Assembly: GCA_017548565.1 (NCBI GenBank)
Contig: JAFYZU010000008.1
Coordinates: 1-61,901, forward strand
Direction of reading: 5' to 3'
DNA from: Treponema sp.
GTDB taxonomy: Bacteria; Spirochaetota; Spirochaetia; Treponematales; Treponemataceae
Length of the DNA stretch: 61,901 bases
In this document: piece after piece, positions 8,614-18,452 of the stretch
Numbering within the stretch: the stretch's first letter is position 1
Layout of the letters: the number at the start of each line of letters is the position of its first letter
Program-made: the position numbers and the translations under genes
The notes under the pieces: model-generated
The model's input: the letters and a program-made list of their open reading frames with translations, nothing else
The model's database searches: none
Told to the model about the DNA's origin: nothing

Positions 8614-11600
8614 ATGGACAAATATCAAATAAATGCAGTTAAATCACAAATAAACACAGTCGTAAGCGCAGGTGCAGGTTCGGGTAAAACTACAGTTCTT
8701 TCCGAACGATTTAACGATTTAATTATAAATCGCGGATTAAAAGTCGATCAGATTCTTACGCTCACCTTTACGAAAAAAGCAACTGTCGAAATGTCATCTC
8801 GAATATATAATGTCTTAAAAAACAATGCAAAGGATGCAGCCGACGATTTTTATAAATCAAGCATAAAAACAATTGACAGTTACTGTAACAGCATTGCAAA
8901 AACAGGTGCGCATCTTTATGGGATAACTCCCGATTTCATTCAGGATGAAGATCTTCTCAAAGAAAAAATCAAAGCGCTTTCACTTCCATACATTCTGAAA
9001 CACCGTGATAACGAAGCTGTCAAAGCGCTTATAGATATAAAAAATTATGAAGAACTGACTGAAAAACTTTTTGTTGACTCTATTTTTGAAAATTCAACTG
9101 TTGTTTCACCGATAGATTTTTATTCTTACATAGATCTTCAGATCGAAAACATCATTGATTCCTGGAAAGATTATACATCGAAAATATCAGCTTTATTACA
9201 GCAATACATAAATGCTTTCAATGATTTGCCCGCAGGAAAATCTAGTGCAGACTGGTACCTTCACATGCAGACTTGCGCTCTTGAATTAATTCCACAAATG
9301 TCGCATGCACCAATACTTACAAAAGAAGACATAATTAATTCAAATTATGAACCTTTTATAGACTATATCCGTAACATTGAATTTATTACATCTTACCTTC
9401 CACATAAAAAAACATGTCCAGAAGGCAATGAACTTACTTATGCATTACGAGATTTCGCCTCTAAAACTCAGGAAGGATGCTTATACCCAATTATAAATTT
9501 CATCTACGGTTATAAAACTTCAATTGCTGTGCTTCCACTGCTCGATGAATTTCAAAAAATGGTAAATGACCTCAAACGTACGTCCGGAATCCTTTCTTTT
9601 TCAGACATTGCAGATATTGCTTTAAAGACACTCATTGAGTATCCCCAAATCAGACTTGTAGAAAAGAAAAAATACAAGGCAATCATGATAGATGAATTCC
9701 AGGATAACAATAAAATGCAGCGTGATCTTTTATTCCTTCTTGCCGAAAAAGAAGAGCGGATGGAAAAGAGTGTCCCGACTGTTGATGAACTTTGCCCTGA
9801 TAAATTATTTTTTGTCGGCGATGAAAAACAAAGCATCTATCGTTTCCGTAATGCCGATGTTACTGTTTTCCGTTCCCTTTCAAATGAATTTCCTGAAGGT
9901 AATCTCCCGATGACAAACAACTATCGTTCTAAACCTGCCTTAATCGCAGCGTTCAATACATTTTTCGGTGGTGTTTCCTATCCTCCTGAAAATGCAGATT
10001 ATGAATCACTCGCACAAAATCAACCATCGGTTTTTTACAAAGAAAGCATGCCTTCCAAAGCGATTCCTGATTACGAAGCTGTTTACCATAATGTAACACT
10101 CGGAGATGACTTAAAAGAAAAAATATCAAATGAAAGTTTACAAAAGCTTTACCGTCCGCGAATTCATATTGCACGTTATGCAAAAGATCAGGCTGCACCG
10201 GAAAAATATCTGACAGGAAAAGAAGCTGAAGCAAAATGGATCGCCGATAAGATTATAGAACTTACGACAAAAGGCTTGAACGGAACTGTATATAAATATT
10301 CAGATATTGCAGTCATTTTTAAAACCTACGAGCCTCAGGTCCTTCTTGAAAGGATGTTCCTTACTCATTCAATTCCATACAATACAGATACAATCAAGTC
10401 TTTTTTTGCCGATGGTCCTGTAAATGACATCTTCAATTTTCTTACGTTATGCGTCTACAAAAATGATTCAAAAGCATATCTTCAGGTCTTATGTTCTCCG
10501 TTCGTAAACTTAACCTTTAACGAAGCTGATTCAATCCTTCTTTTAAACAAAAATCCTTTTGAAGCCGATGGATTACAGGTTTTGAGCACCGGCTCCCTTG
10601 TAAAATTCAATCATGCCCGTGATTTTTATAATCAGTTTAAAAATGAAATAAGCAGTAAAACGCTTCCTGAACTGATAACCTCGCTCTGGTACGAACAGGG
10701 CTATCGTTATGAAACAATGCTAGACACAGATGTTTCGATGTATGCAAAAATGTACGACCTTATCTTTGAAATGGCATGCAGGGCACAGAAAGATAATCTT
10801 TCACTATCTGCTTTTCTGGATGACTGGAAACAATATCACTCAGATTTAAAAAAGCTTGAAGGAATGGATATTCCCGTTGAACAGCAGGGTGGTGTACATC
10901 TTCTTTCAATCCACAAAAGCAAGGGGCTGGAATTCAAGGTTGTATTCATCATAGATTCAAATCACGGTGCTAAAAATGAAACAAATGATTCTCCGGTTTA
11001 CTTTTCAAAAAAATTCGGCATCACAATAAATACTCCTGTTCATCCGGCTTTTCCAAAAAGCAGGGCTAATAAATTTTTTGAAGATGCGAGGGAACTGGAA
11101 ACAAAAATGAGTGCCGCTGAGCTCCGCCGATTAACTTATGTAGCAGTTACACGGGCAATCGACGAAGTCTACATAACCCACAACAAATATTCTAAAGAAA
11201 AAGAATCATTTAAATATCTTCCCTATGACGATTCAGATAAACCTAAAACTCCGGATCAGATTTATCAGGTTCTTTCACCGGTAATTAATTTTTATGAAGA
11301 TAATCAACAATTATCAACTGCCCCTTTTGATATAGAAGAAATCAAGCCTTATGAACCTCTTATTAAGGATAATTCAAAAGAGAATGAACTACAGAAGCGT
11401 CAGAAGGTTTATGAAAATGCAAGAATTATTACAAAAGAAATTGTTCCCCCAAAATATATAAATCCAAGCCAGCTTCATAAAACCGATGATGAAAGCTATC
11501 AGCACGCACAATTTAAAATTGTTGAAAACGCACCCTTCGAAGAAATCACACAGCTTGTTAATTCTTCAATTCCTTCAAATTCAAAAGATATGGAACCTGC

Positions 11601-12117
11601 GTTTACGTTTGCAAATTTCGGTACAATCGCACATGCCTATATGGAAGCGCTCATAAACAAAACAGATGTACGTTATTCGAATCGTGAAATTGCAGGTCTT
11701 GCCGACAATAAACAGAATATCAAAAAGATTGATGAAATATGCAAAAAAATGCAGCAGCAGTTTCTTTCAACCGGGCTCGGTAAAAAAGCAGCAGAATCAA
11801 AATGGCACAAAGCAGAATACAGCTTCAGAAGCAGAATAAACGGTAAAATAATAAACGGAACAATAGACCTTGTTTTTGAAAATGAAGACAACACATTTAC
11901 GATTGTAGATTACAAGACAAATCAGACAATTGAACCGGAACTTTACTTTTCACAGCTTGCCTGCTACCGTCATTCAATTTCAAAAATGCTTGATATAAGA
12001 CCGTCACAGATTAAATGTTACCTTTATTATCTGCGCTTTGGTAAAGAAGTAGACATTACCGAAGAATGTGATAAAACAGATATTGAGAATTTAACAATCA
12101 ATGTTGACACAGAATAA
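8614..12117 (+). CDS. addA: AddA-type helicase-nuclease (UvrD/RecB family)
   Basis: 1167 residues. A Walker A at 18-27 (SAGAGSGKTT, K25) is followed by motif Ia LTFTKKAT, Walker B around D360 (MIDEFQDNN), motif III GDEKQSIYRFRNAD, motif V LLSIHKSKGLEFKVVF and motif VI LRRLTYVAVTRA. These make a complete SF1A helicase. The C-terminus holds a second RecB-type nuclease with D1085 (GTIDLVF), D1099 and K1101 (IVDYKT). Length fits AddA. With AddB it forms a DNA-end-processing complex. The last codons contain the promoter of the SRP RNA gene. Confidence 0.95.
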   Translation: MDKYQINAVKSQINTVVSAGAGSGKTTVLSERFNDLIINRGLKVDQILTLTFTKKATVEMSSRIYNVLKNNAKDAADDFYKSSIKTIDSYCNSIAKTGAHLYGITPDFIQDEDLLKEKIKALSLPYILKHRDNEAVKALIDIKNYEELTEKLFVDSIFENSTVVSPIDFYSYIDLQIENIIDSWKDYTSKISALLQQYINAFNDLPAGKSSADWYLHMQTCALELIPQMSHAPILTKEDIINSNYEPFIDYIRNIEFITSYLPHKKTCPEGNELTYALRDFASKTQEGCLYPIINFIYGYKTSIAVLPLLDEFQKMVNDLKRTSGILSFSDIADIALKTLIEYPQIRLVEKKKYKAIMIDEFQDNNKMQRDLLFLLAEKEERMEKSVPTVDELCPDKLFFVGDEKQSIYRFRNADVTVFRSLSNEFPEGNLPMTNNYRSKPALIAAFNTFFGGVSYPPENADYESLAQNQPSVFYKESMPSKAIPDYEAVYHNVTLGDDLKEKISNESLQKLYRPRIHIARYAKDQAAPEKYLTGKEAEAKWIADKIIELTTKGLNGTVYKYSDIAVIFKTYEPQVLLERMFLTHSIPYNTDTIKSFFADGPVNDIFNFLTLCVYKNDSKAYLQVLCSPFVNLTFNEADSILLLNKNPFEADGLQVLSTGSLVKFNHARDFYNQFKNEISSKTLPELITSLWYEQGYRYETMLDTDVSMYAKMYDLIFEMACRAQKDNLSLSAFLDDWKQYHSDLKKLEGMDIPVEQQGGVHLLSIHKSKGLEFKVVFIIDSNHGAKNETNDSPVYFSKKFGITINTPVHPAFPKSRANKFFEDARELETKMSAAELRRLTYVAVTRAIDEVYITHNKYSKEKESFKYLPYDDSDKPKTPDQIYQVLSPVINFYEDNQQLSTAPFDIEEIKPYEPLIKDNSKENELQKRQKVYENARIITKEIVPPKYINPSQLHKTDDESYQHAQFKIVENAPFEEITQLVNSSIPSNSKDMEPAFTFANFGTIAHAYMEALINKTDVRYSNREIAGLADNKQNIKKIDEICKKMQQQFLSTGLGKKAAESKWHKAEYSFRSRINGKIINGTIDLVFENEDNTFTIVDYKTNQTIEPELYFSQLACYRHSISKMLDIRPSQIKCYLYYLRFGKEVDITEECDKTDIENLTINVDTE

Positions 12118-12132
12118 TTTATTGTGTAAATT
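12104..12132 (+). promoter_or_regulatory. Promoter of the SRP RNA gene, inside the end of addA
   Basis: TTGACA (12104-12109), 17-base spacer, TAAATT (12127-12132). The predicted start, about 12139-12142, coincides with the first paired base of the RNA. Confidence 0.65.
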
Positions 12133-12141
12133 CAATTTAAT

Positions 12142-12239
12142 GGGTCAGATGCCCTGCACATAATTGTCAGAAAACCCCGTCAGAGGAGGAATCCAGCAGC
12201 GGTATCTTTCATATTATGGTGCCTGGGACTATCTGGCCC
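12142..12239 (+). ncRNA. ffs: Signal recognition particle RNA, small bacterial type (4.5S)
   Basis: The ends pair: GGGTCAGATG (12142-12151) with TATCTGGCCC (12230-12239), apart from wobbles. The middle carries the conserved Ffh-binding apex: CCCCGTCAG (12175-12183), then AGGAGGAA and CCAGCAGCGG (12193-12202), equivalent to GGTCAGG...GGAAGCAGC in E. coli 4.5S RNA. Length about 98 nt fits the small SRP RNA without an Alu domain. Six T residues follow directly, so the terminal stem doubles as an intrinsic terminator. It works with Ffh and FtsY to target membrane proteins. Confidence 0.85.
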
Positions 12240-12274
12240 TTTTTTATAATCAGTTTTTTTATATTGAGAAATAA

Positions 12275-15200
12275 ATGAAAACACTTTTTAACGACAACTG
12301 GTATTTTTCAGAACAGCCGGTTTCCCAGACACAGATGTATACAAACGGCACAAAAAATCTTCTTGAACCGGAGGATTTTTTCAATCTCTCGAAAACAATT
12401 AACTACTCGCCTGTTACACTCCCGCATGACTGGCAGATATATCACGTAAAGGATTTATACAGAAATTCAATCGGCTTTTATAGAAAAAATTTTCCGATCA
12501 CAAAACAACAGATTGAAAACAAAAATCTTTCGTTAAACTTCGAAGGCATTTATATGAACAGCGCAGTTTTTGTTAACGACAGACTCGCAGGAAAATGGAA
12601 AAACGGATACACAGGCTTTGAGTTCAACATCACGAAATTTCTGAAGGAAGGAAATAATGAAGTTATTGTAATTGCAGTATATCAGTCTCCAAATACAAGA
12701 TGGTATTCTGGCGCCGGGATTTACAGGGATGTATGGCTTTACGAAACCGGAATAACCTTTCTTACAAGAGATGGAGTTTATGCATGTACAAAACCGCAGG
12801 ATGATTATCTTACCGGAAAATGGGCTGTTACGATTGACGCAGAAATTTCCGGGAGCAATGACAATCATTATGTTATAAACATAATAAAAGATTTAAGCGG
12901 AAACACAATTTATAAATCATCACAAAAAAATCCAGTAAATGGTTTTATTTCTCACGAGGAATTTACGATAAACAATCCGAAATTATGGAGTCCGTCAAAT
13001 CCTGATTACTATATTCTTACTACCTTTCTTTATGACAAAAAAAATAAAATTACAGACACTATTGAACAGAATATAGGTTTTAAAAAATGTGATTTTACAG
13101 CCGGCAACGGATTTTTCCTGAACGGCAATTATATGAAGCTTCAGGGAGCATGCATTCATCACGATCTGGGAGCGCTTGGAAGTGCCTTCAACATCAATGC
13201 GCTTAAACGACAGTTTATAAAAATGAAAGAAATGGGCATTAATGCAATCCGATGTTCTCATAATCCTGTTCCAAAAGCATTCTTAGATCTTGCCGACAAA
13301 ATGGGTTTTCTGGTGATTTCGGAGCTTACCGATATGTGGCAGAAAAACAAAACAGAATTTGATTATGCCAACTGGTTCGATAAATGGATAGAAAAAGACA
13401 CTGAATCGTGGGTAAAGAAAGACAGGAATCATCCAAGCCTTTTAATGTGGTCAATCGGTAACGAAATATACGATACTCATAACGGAAACGGAATTGAAAT
13501 TACCACAAAGCTCATCGCTCTTGTACGAAAATATGATTATCTTACAAAAACACCGGTGACAATCGCTTCAAACTACATGTGGAGTGAAAATGCACAGAAA
13601 TGCGCTGAACTTACAGATATTGCAGGCTACAATTATCTTGAACGCCTTTATGATGAACATCACAAAAAATATCCGTCGTGGAAAATATTCGGCTCTGAAA
13701 CTGCTTCAACAATCCAGTCACGAGGCGTTTATCATTTACCGGTAGATTTAAATCTTGTGACTTTTCCTGACAATCAATGTTCATCACTCGGTAACTGCAG
13801 CACAGTATGGGGCGCCGAAAACACACAGAAGGTAATAACCAATGAACGCGATAATCCTTTCAGTCAGGGACAATTTATCTGGACCGCATGGGATTATATT
13901 GGAGAACCGACTCCGTATCATACTAAAAATTCATATTTCGGTCAGATTGATACGGCAGGATTCGAAAAAGATTCATTTTTCCTTTATAAATCACAATGGA
14001 ACAAAAATGCACAACCGTTTGTTCATCTGCTTCCCTATTGGGATTTTAACGAAGGTCAGATGATTGATGTAAAAGCATATACAAATCAAAGATGGATTGA
14101 ACTTTTCTTTAACGGAAAAACCCTCGGCAAACAATATATAAATCCTTCTGATGATAAAAATCCTTTCGGTCAATGGAAGCTGCCATACAGTGAAGGTGAA
14201 CTACAGGCAGTTGCGTATGATAATGACGGAAGAATTACAGCGGAAGATGTAAAGCACAGTTTTTCTGACAGTTCCAGACTTATTCTTACTCCCGAAATGA
14301 ATGATACAGATAATCTTTTTTTCATAGACATTCATACTACCGACAAAAACAATATTGAAGTTGAAAATGCAAATAACTATGTTACCGTTGAAGTTTGCGG
14401 TGATGCAAAGCTTGTTGGACTTGATAATGGAGACTCAACGGACTACGACGAATATAAATCAGATACAAGACGCCTGTTTAGAAATCACCTTATTGCAATC
14501 GTTGAAGCTTCATCAAAAGACAGTAATTTTACAGTTTCTGCTACAAGCAGTTGTCTTTGCGCAGATGCAATCAGACATGAAAACAACCGGTGGATTAAAA
14601 CTGCACCGGAAAATCAGCGGTTACCGAAGCATGAAATTCCTGTAAGAAACATTAAGCTTAGTGTTGAAGGGAGCACAATCCTAAACCGCAAAAATCCTGA
14701 ACTCATTGTCAATGCAAAAATTCTTCCTGAAAATGCATCAAATCAGGATATAAATTTCAGTGCCGTACTGAAAGAAAGTGTCCCGTGTGATTATTTTACG
14801 ATTGAAAAAATCAAAACACAGGATAATGTTCAGACAATCCGCCTTAAAGCAAACTGTGACGGTGAATGTCTTTTACGTGTAACTGCTTCAAACGGCTCTG
14901 ATTTTGAAGAAATAATAAGCGACCTTCAGATAAATGTTGAAGAAATGGGAAATCCGAAATTTAATCCTTATGAATTAATTCATGCTTGTCGTTTCACTAA
15001 CTGGGATAAAACAAAGGATAAGCCGGTCATAAGTCTTGAAAGCGGAATTACAAACAAAAACTGTCCTGAAACCTGGATTTCATTTGAACAGGTAGATTTT
15101 GGTGATCAGGGTGCCGATACAATTCATATTCCGATTTTCAGTTTTGATGAATCACTTCCTATCGAAATATGTACGGCAAACGATGAATCGCTCGGTTCTT

Positions 15201-15709
15201 TTGTTTACAATCATAAATCGGTATATAATACATATAATGAAAATATTTTCACTCTAAACCGACGATTGTCCGGTATACAGACACTTTATTTTAAATTCAA
15301 GACAGAATTAAATTTCAAGGGATTTTATTTTGATAAAACACCTAAAGCCCTTGCAAAATTACGTGCCTGTGATGCTTCTTTAATAACCGGTGATTCATTT
15401 ACAAAAACTTGTAATGCTGTAGAAAAAATCGGAAATAATGTAACTCTCGATTTTGACAATATGAACTTTGAAAATAACCCCTGTTCCAGAATCACTATCT
15501 GTGGACGTTCACTTAAACAGAACAATACCATAAACATTAAATTTTTTAATAACGATGGATCTTCAGAAACACAATCAGTGGAATTTAACGAAAGTTCAGA
15601 TTATGAAGAACAGACTTTTGATTTAAATGAATTTAAATGCAATCAGAAGGTAAGCTTTATTTTCCTTCCCGGAAGTAATTTTGATTTTAAATGGTTTAAA
15701 TTTTTATAA
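12275..15709 (+). CDS. Glycoside hydrolase family 2 protein (beta-galactosidase-like)
   Basis: 1144 residues. The N-terminal jelly-roll (about 1-165) includes TLPHDWQIYH and WYSGAGIYRDVWL. An Ig-like domain follows, then a TIM barrel with the acid/base E397 (WSIGNEIYD) and probable nucleophile E475 (IFGSETAST). The remaining ~550 residues hold further beta-sandwich modules, including a segment like the C-terminal domains of beta-galactosidases. No signal peptide is seen, so it probably acts in the cytoplasm on imported oligosaccharides. Substrate (beta-galactoside, glucuronide or mannoside) cannot be fixed from sequence alone. It begins 36 bases after the SRP RNA. Confidence 0.88.
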   Translation: MKTLFNDNWYFSEQPVSQTQMYTNGTKNLLEPEDFFNLSKTINYSPVTLPHDWQIYHVKDLYRNSIGFYRKNFPITKQQIENKNLSLNFEGIYMNSAVFVNDRLAGKWKNGYTGFEFNITKFLKEGNNEVIVIAVYQSPNTRWYSGAGIYRDVWLYETGITFLTRDGVYACTKPQDDYLTGKWAVTIDAEISGSNDNHYVINIIKDLSGNTIYKSSQKNPVNGFISHEEFTINNPKLWSPSNPDYYILTTFLYDKKNKITDTIEQNIGFKKCDFTAGNGFFLNGNYMKLQGACIHHDLGALGSAFNINALKRQFIKMKEMGINAIRCSHNPVPKAFLDLADKMGFLVISELTDMWQKNKTEFDYANWFDKWIEKDTESWVKKDRNHPSLLMWSIGNEIYDTHNGNGIEITTKLIALVRKYDYLTKTPVTIASNYMWSENAQKCAELTDIAGYNYLERLYDEHHKKYPSWKIFGSETASTIQSRGVYHLPVDLNLVTFPDNQCSSLGNCSTVWGAENTQKVITNERDNPFSQGQFIWTAWDYIGEPTPYHTKNSYFGQIDTAGFEKDSFFLYKSQWNKNAQPFVHLLPYWDFNEGQMIDVKAYTNQRWIELFFNGKTLGKQYINPSDDKNPFGQWKLPYSEGELQAVAYDNDGRITAEDVKHSFSDSSRLILTPEMNDTDNLFFIDIHTTDKNNIEVENANNYVTVEVCGDAKLVGLDNGDSTDYDEYKSDTRRLFRNHLIAIVEASSKDSNFTVSATSSCLCADAIRHENNRWIKTAPENQRLPKHEIPVRNIKLSVEGSTILNRKNPELIVNAKILPENASNQDINFSAVLKESVPCDYFTIEKIKTQDNVQTIRLKANCDGECLLRVTASNGSDFEEIISDLQINVEEMGNPKFNPYELIHACRFTNWDKTKDKPVISLESGITNKNCPETWISFEQVDFGDQGADTIHIPIFSFDESLPIEICTANDESLGSFVYNHKSVYNTYNENIFTLNRRLSGIQTLYFKFKTELNFKGFYFDKTPKALAKLRACDASLITGDSFTKTCNAVEKIGNNVTLDFDNMNFENNPCSRITICGRSLKQNNTINIKFFNNDGSSETQSVEFNESSDYEEQTFDLNEFKCNQKVSFIFLPGSNFDFKWFKFL

Positions 15710-15753
15710 GAATAACCTTTACGCACGCTTTACATATAACACATATAAAGCAT

Positions 15754-15789
15754 GTGTTACGGAAATTACATAAGTAATTCCCGCAACAC
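15754..15789 (-). terminator. Hairpin downstream of gdhA
   Basis: GTGTT...GGAAATTAC (from 15754) pairs imperfectly with GTAATTCC...AACAC (to 15789) between the convergent GH2 and gdhA genes. No strong T-run is present, so it is only a possible terminator. Confidence 0.4.
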
Positions 15790-15797
15790 ATAAAATC

Positions 15798-17156
15798 CTA
15801 AACAAGACCCTGTGCGATCATTGCTTCAGCAACTTTTACGAAGCCTGCAATGTTTGCACCGGCAACATAGTTAACCCAGTTACCGTCTTTTGCACCAAAG
15901 CGAACTGCTGTGTTGTATGCGTTTTCATGAATATTAATCATGATGCTATGAAGTTTTTCATCAACTTCCGCACTTGACCATGAAAGTCTTTCTGAGTTCT
16001 GTGACATTTCAAGACCAGATGTTGCTACACCACCAGCGTTAGATGCTTTTCCTGGAGCATAAAGAATTTTTGCAGCAAGGAATTTGTTTACTGCATCGAT
16101 GTTAGAAGGCATGTTTGCACCTTCTGCAACGAGTTTTACGCCGTTATCAAGAAGTTTCTGTGCATCTTCGCCAAGAAGTTCATTCTGTGTTGCACATGGG
16201 AATGCACAGTCACATTTAACTTCCCAAACCTTCTTTCCTTCAAAGTATTTTGCTGAAGGGAATTTATCTGCATATTCCTTGATTCTTCCGCGTTTAACTG
16301 TCTTGAGTTCCTTAACCCAGTCAAGTTTTTCCTGTGTAATACCATCTGCATCATAAATGTATCCGTTTGAATCAGAAAGTGTAACAACCTTTGCACCAAG
16401 TTGGATAAGTTTTTCTGCAGCATATTCAGCAACGTTTCCGGAACCAGAAACAACACATACCTTACCTTTGAAATCATCTCCAACTTTCTTGAGCATTTCC
16501 TGAGCAAAGTAAATAAGTCCATAACCGGTAGCTTCTGTACGGATTAATGAACCACCGAATGTAAGGCCTTTTCCTGTTAAAACTCCTGTATATTCGTCAC
16601 GGATTCTCTTATACTGTCCGAAGAGATAACCGATTTCGCGTCCACCAACGTTTTTATCACCGGCAGGAACGTCTGTATCTGGACCAATATGACGATACAA
16701 TTCTGTCATAAATGACTGGCAGAAGCGCATAACTTCTTTATCAGATTTTCCATGTGGATCAAAGTCAGAACCACCCTTACCACCACCCATTGGAAGTGTT
16801 GTAAGTGAGTTTTTCAAAACCTGTTCGAAACCAAGGAATTTCAAAACTGAAAGGTTTACTTCATTAGAAAAACGAAGTCCTCCTTTATATGGACCGATTG
16901 CACTGTTATACTGAACACGGAAACCACGATTTACATGATATTTACCTGCATCATCCATCCAGGGTACTCTGAACTGAATTACACGTTCAGGTTCAACAAG
17001 TCTTTCAAGAATTGCATTTGGTTCAAGTTCCGGCATCTGATCTACAACTGGATCAAGAGTTGTCAAAACTTCCTCTACTGCCTGTAAAAATTCAGGTTCA
17101 TTTGCGTTCTTTTTACGAACGTCTTCCCATACACGATTAACATAAGCGTTTTTCAT
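15798..17156 (-). CDS. gdhA: NADP-specific glutamate dehydrogenase
   Basis: 452 residues, the normal length for hexameric GdhA. The substrate-binding region includes VQYNSAIGPYKGGLRF and LPMGGGKGGSDFDP, with catalytic Asp in VPAGDKNVGGREIGYLFG. The Rossmann domain has VCVVSGSGNVAEYAAEKL and a C-terminal NAGGVATSGLEMSQNS. It makes glutamate from 2-oxoglutarate and ammonia. GAGG precedes the ATG at 17156. The leader contains a strong hairpin at 17235-17283. Confidence 0.97.
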   Translation of the reverse strand: MKNAYVNRVWEDVRKKNANEPEFLQAVEEVLTTLDPVVDQMPELEPNAILERLVEPERVIQFRVPWMDDAGKYHVNRGFRVQYNSAIGPYKGGLRFSNEVNLSVLKFLGFEQVLKNSLTTLPMGGGKGGSDFDPHGKSDKEVMRFCQSFMTELYRHIGPDTDVPAGDKNVGGREIGYLFGQYKRIRDEYTGVLTGKGLTFGGSLIRTEATGYGLIYFAQEMLKKVGDDFKGKVCVVSGSGNVAEYAAEKLIQLGAKVVTLSDSNGYIYDADGITQEKLDWVKELKTVKRGRIKEYADKFPSAKYFEGKKVWEVKCDCAFPCATQNELLGEDAQKLLDNGVKLVAEGANMPSNIDAVNKFLAAKILYAPGKASNAGGVATSGLEMSQNSERLSWSSAEVDEKLHSIMINIHENAYNTAVRFGAKDGNWVNYVAGANIAGFVKVAEAMIAQGLV

Positions 17157-17234
17157 ATATTTACCTCTTATTTAATTATTTTATATTTTATAAAAAAAAT
17201 ATATCACAAATAATATTACTATGAAAAGTAGTAT

Positions 17235-17283
17235 TTAAAAAAATGGGATAGAAAATGATATTGCTATCAATTTCTACCCCATT
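17235..17283 (-). terminator. Strong terminator-like hairpin between the ABC permease genes and gdhA
   Basis: AATGGG (17242-17247) through a long stem to CCCATT (17278-17283), with inner pairing of TAGAAA/TTTCTA and TGATA/TATCA. On the minus strand it is followed by TTTTTTT. It would end transcription from the permease operon, or attenuate gdhA if gdhA is read from further upstream. Confidence 0.75.
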
Positions 17284-17385
17284 GTAGAAAAAACTAACAG
17301 GTGTCTTTCTATATATTTTACTGCTTCAATAATAACTTAAACTGTACGCCATTGTACAAAATTATTAAAAGCTTTATGAAGGTGA

Positions 17386-17437
17386 TTAGCCCCCATTCAA
17401 CTATTATTCTTTTACACCACCAATTGTCATACCTGCT
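17386..17437. repeat. Duplicated 3' end of the permease gene (copy 1, outside the gene)
   Basis: About 52 bp, nearly identical to 17495-17546 and offset by 109 bp. Read on the minus strand it again encodes GMTIGGVKE and a stop. The permease's own tail is copy 2. Copy 1 has different sequence upstream of the repeat (codons for IRA), so it looks like the remnant of a second permease gene rather than a simple tandem copy. Confidence 0.75.
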
Positions 17438-17480
17438 CTTATCTAATGTGCAACAGCACATTTTCCTATAAGCAGGGGGC

Positions 17481-17506
17481 AATGGGGGCGGTGTTTAGCC
17501 CCCATT
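17481..17506. terminator. GC-rich hairpin just after the permease stop codon
   Basis: AATGGGGGC (17481-17489) pairs perfectly with GCCCCCATT (17498-17506). It lies 8 bases past the stop of the leftward permease gene. There is no T-run, so it may act as an mRNA 3' stabiliser as much as a terminator. Confidence 0.6.
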
Positions 17507-17546
17507 CGACTGATTACTCTTTTACACCACCAATTGTCATACCTAC
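17495..17546. repeat. Duplicated 3' end of the permease gene (copy 2, within the gene)
   Basis: Partner of 17386-17437. It covers the last codons of the permease gene, its stop and one arm of the downstream hairpin. Confidence 0.75.
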
Positions 17547-18452
17547 TACGAAGTATTTCTGTACGAACGGATATACTACAAGAATTGGAAGTGTAGCAAC
17601 GATTGTAATTGAAGATCTGATTGCTACAGGTGTTACCATAGAAGTTGAAGCACCAGAAGATGCAGCAACCGCCATTGAGTTGGCATCGGCAGCACTAGAA
17701 CTCTGGTTCTGACTTGCCTGAAGGTATTCCATCAGTTTATACTGCAAAGAATGTAAATTCTTTTTGTTTGAACAATAAAGATATGTATCAAACCAGCTGT
17801 TCCATGCACCTACGGCAACGAACAAACAGATCATGGCGATTGAAGGTACAATCAAAGGCATGATAATCCGCATGAAGATTGTAAATTCGTTTGCACCGTC
17901 GATACGTGCAGATTCAACGAAGCTGTCCGGAAGACCATTAATGTAAGTTCTGACAAGGATGAAGTTGAATACATCAACAAGACAAGGAACAATATATACA
18001 GCGAATTTACCTAAAAGGTGAAGTCTCTTGATGAGCATGTATCCAGGGATAAGACCTGCATTTACATACATGGAAATTACGAGAATTGTAGTAAGAGGCT
18101 TCTTAATTACGAACTCTTTACGGCTTAATGCATAAGCAAGCATTGATGTACAGAATACGCTGAGGACAGTCTGTAATATTGTTCTTGTTACAGAAATACC
18201 GCCTGCACGTAAAATTGCATCTGTTACGAAAAGAGTTTTATAGTTCTGCCATGTAAATTTTCTAGGCCATAACTTGATTCCACCTTTTAAGGCATCAAGA
18301 CCATCATTAAAAGAAACGGCAATTGTGTTCCAGAAAGGATAAACTGTAGCAACTACAACAAATCCAAGAACTATTGCAATTATAATATCGAAAATCAAAT
18401 TTGAAATTGAAGTTCGGCGTTTTGCAGCAAGATAATTTACTTTATTTTCCAT
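17514..18452 (-). CDS. Carbohydrate ABC transporter permease, LplC/YtcP type
   Basis: 312 residues with about six membrane helices. The EAA loop near residues 190-215 reads FVESARIDGANEFTIFMRIIMPLIVPS, cut here to the conserved E..IDGA...F..I..P pattern. The terminal GMTIGGVKE is the usual end of CUT1-type sugar permeases (compare GMTxGAVKG). It pairs with the permease encoded directly upstream, overlapping it by one base. The ATPase is not encoded here; such systems often use a shared MsmX-like ATPase. A short duplication of its 3' end follows. Confidence 0.92.
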   Translation of the reverse strand: MENKVNYLAAKRRTSISNLIFDIIIAIVLGFVVVATVYPFWNTIAVSFNDGLDALKGGIKLWPRKFTWQNYKTLFVTDAILRAGGISVTRTILQTVLSVFCTSMLAYALSRKEFVIKKPLTTILVISMYVNAGLIPGYMLIKRLHLLGKFAVYIVPCLVDVFNFILVRTYINGLPDSFVESARIDGANEFTIFMRIIMPLIVPSIAMICLFVAVGAWNSWFDTYLYCSNKKNLHSLQYKLMEYLQASQNQSSSAADANSMAVAASSGASTSMVTPVAIRSSITIVATLPILVVYPFVQKYFVVGMTIGGVKE

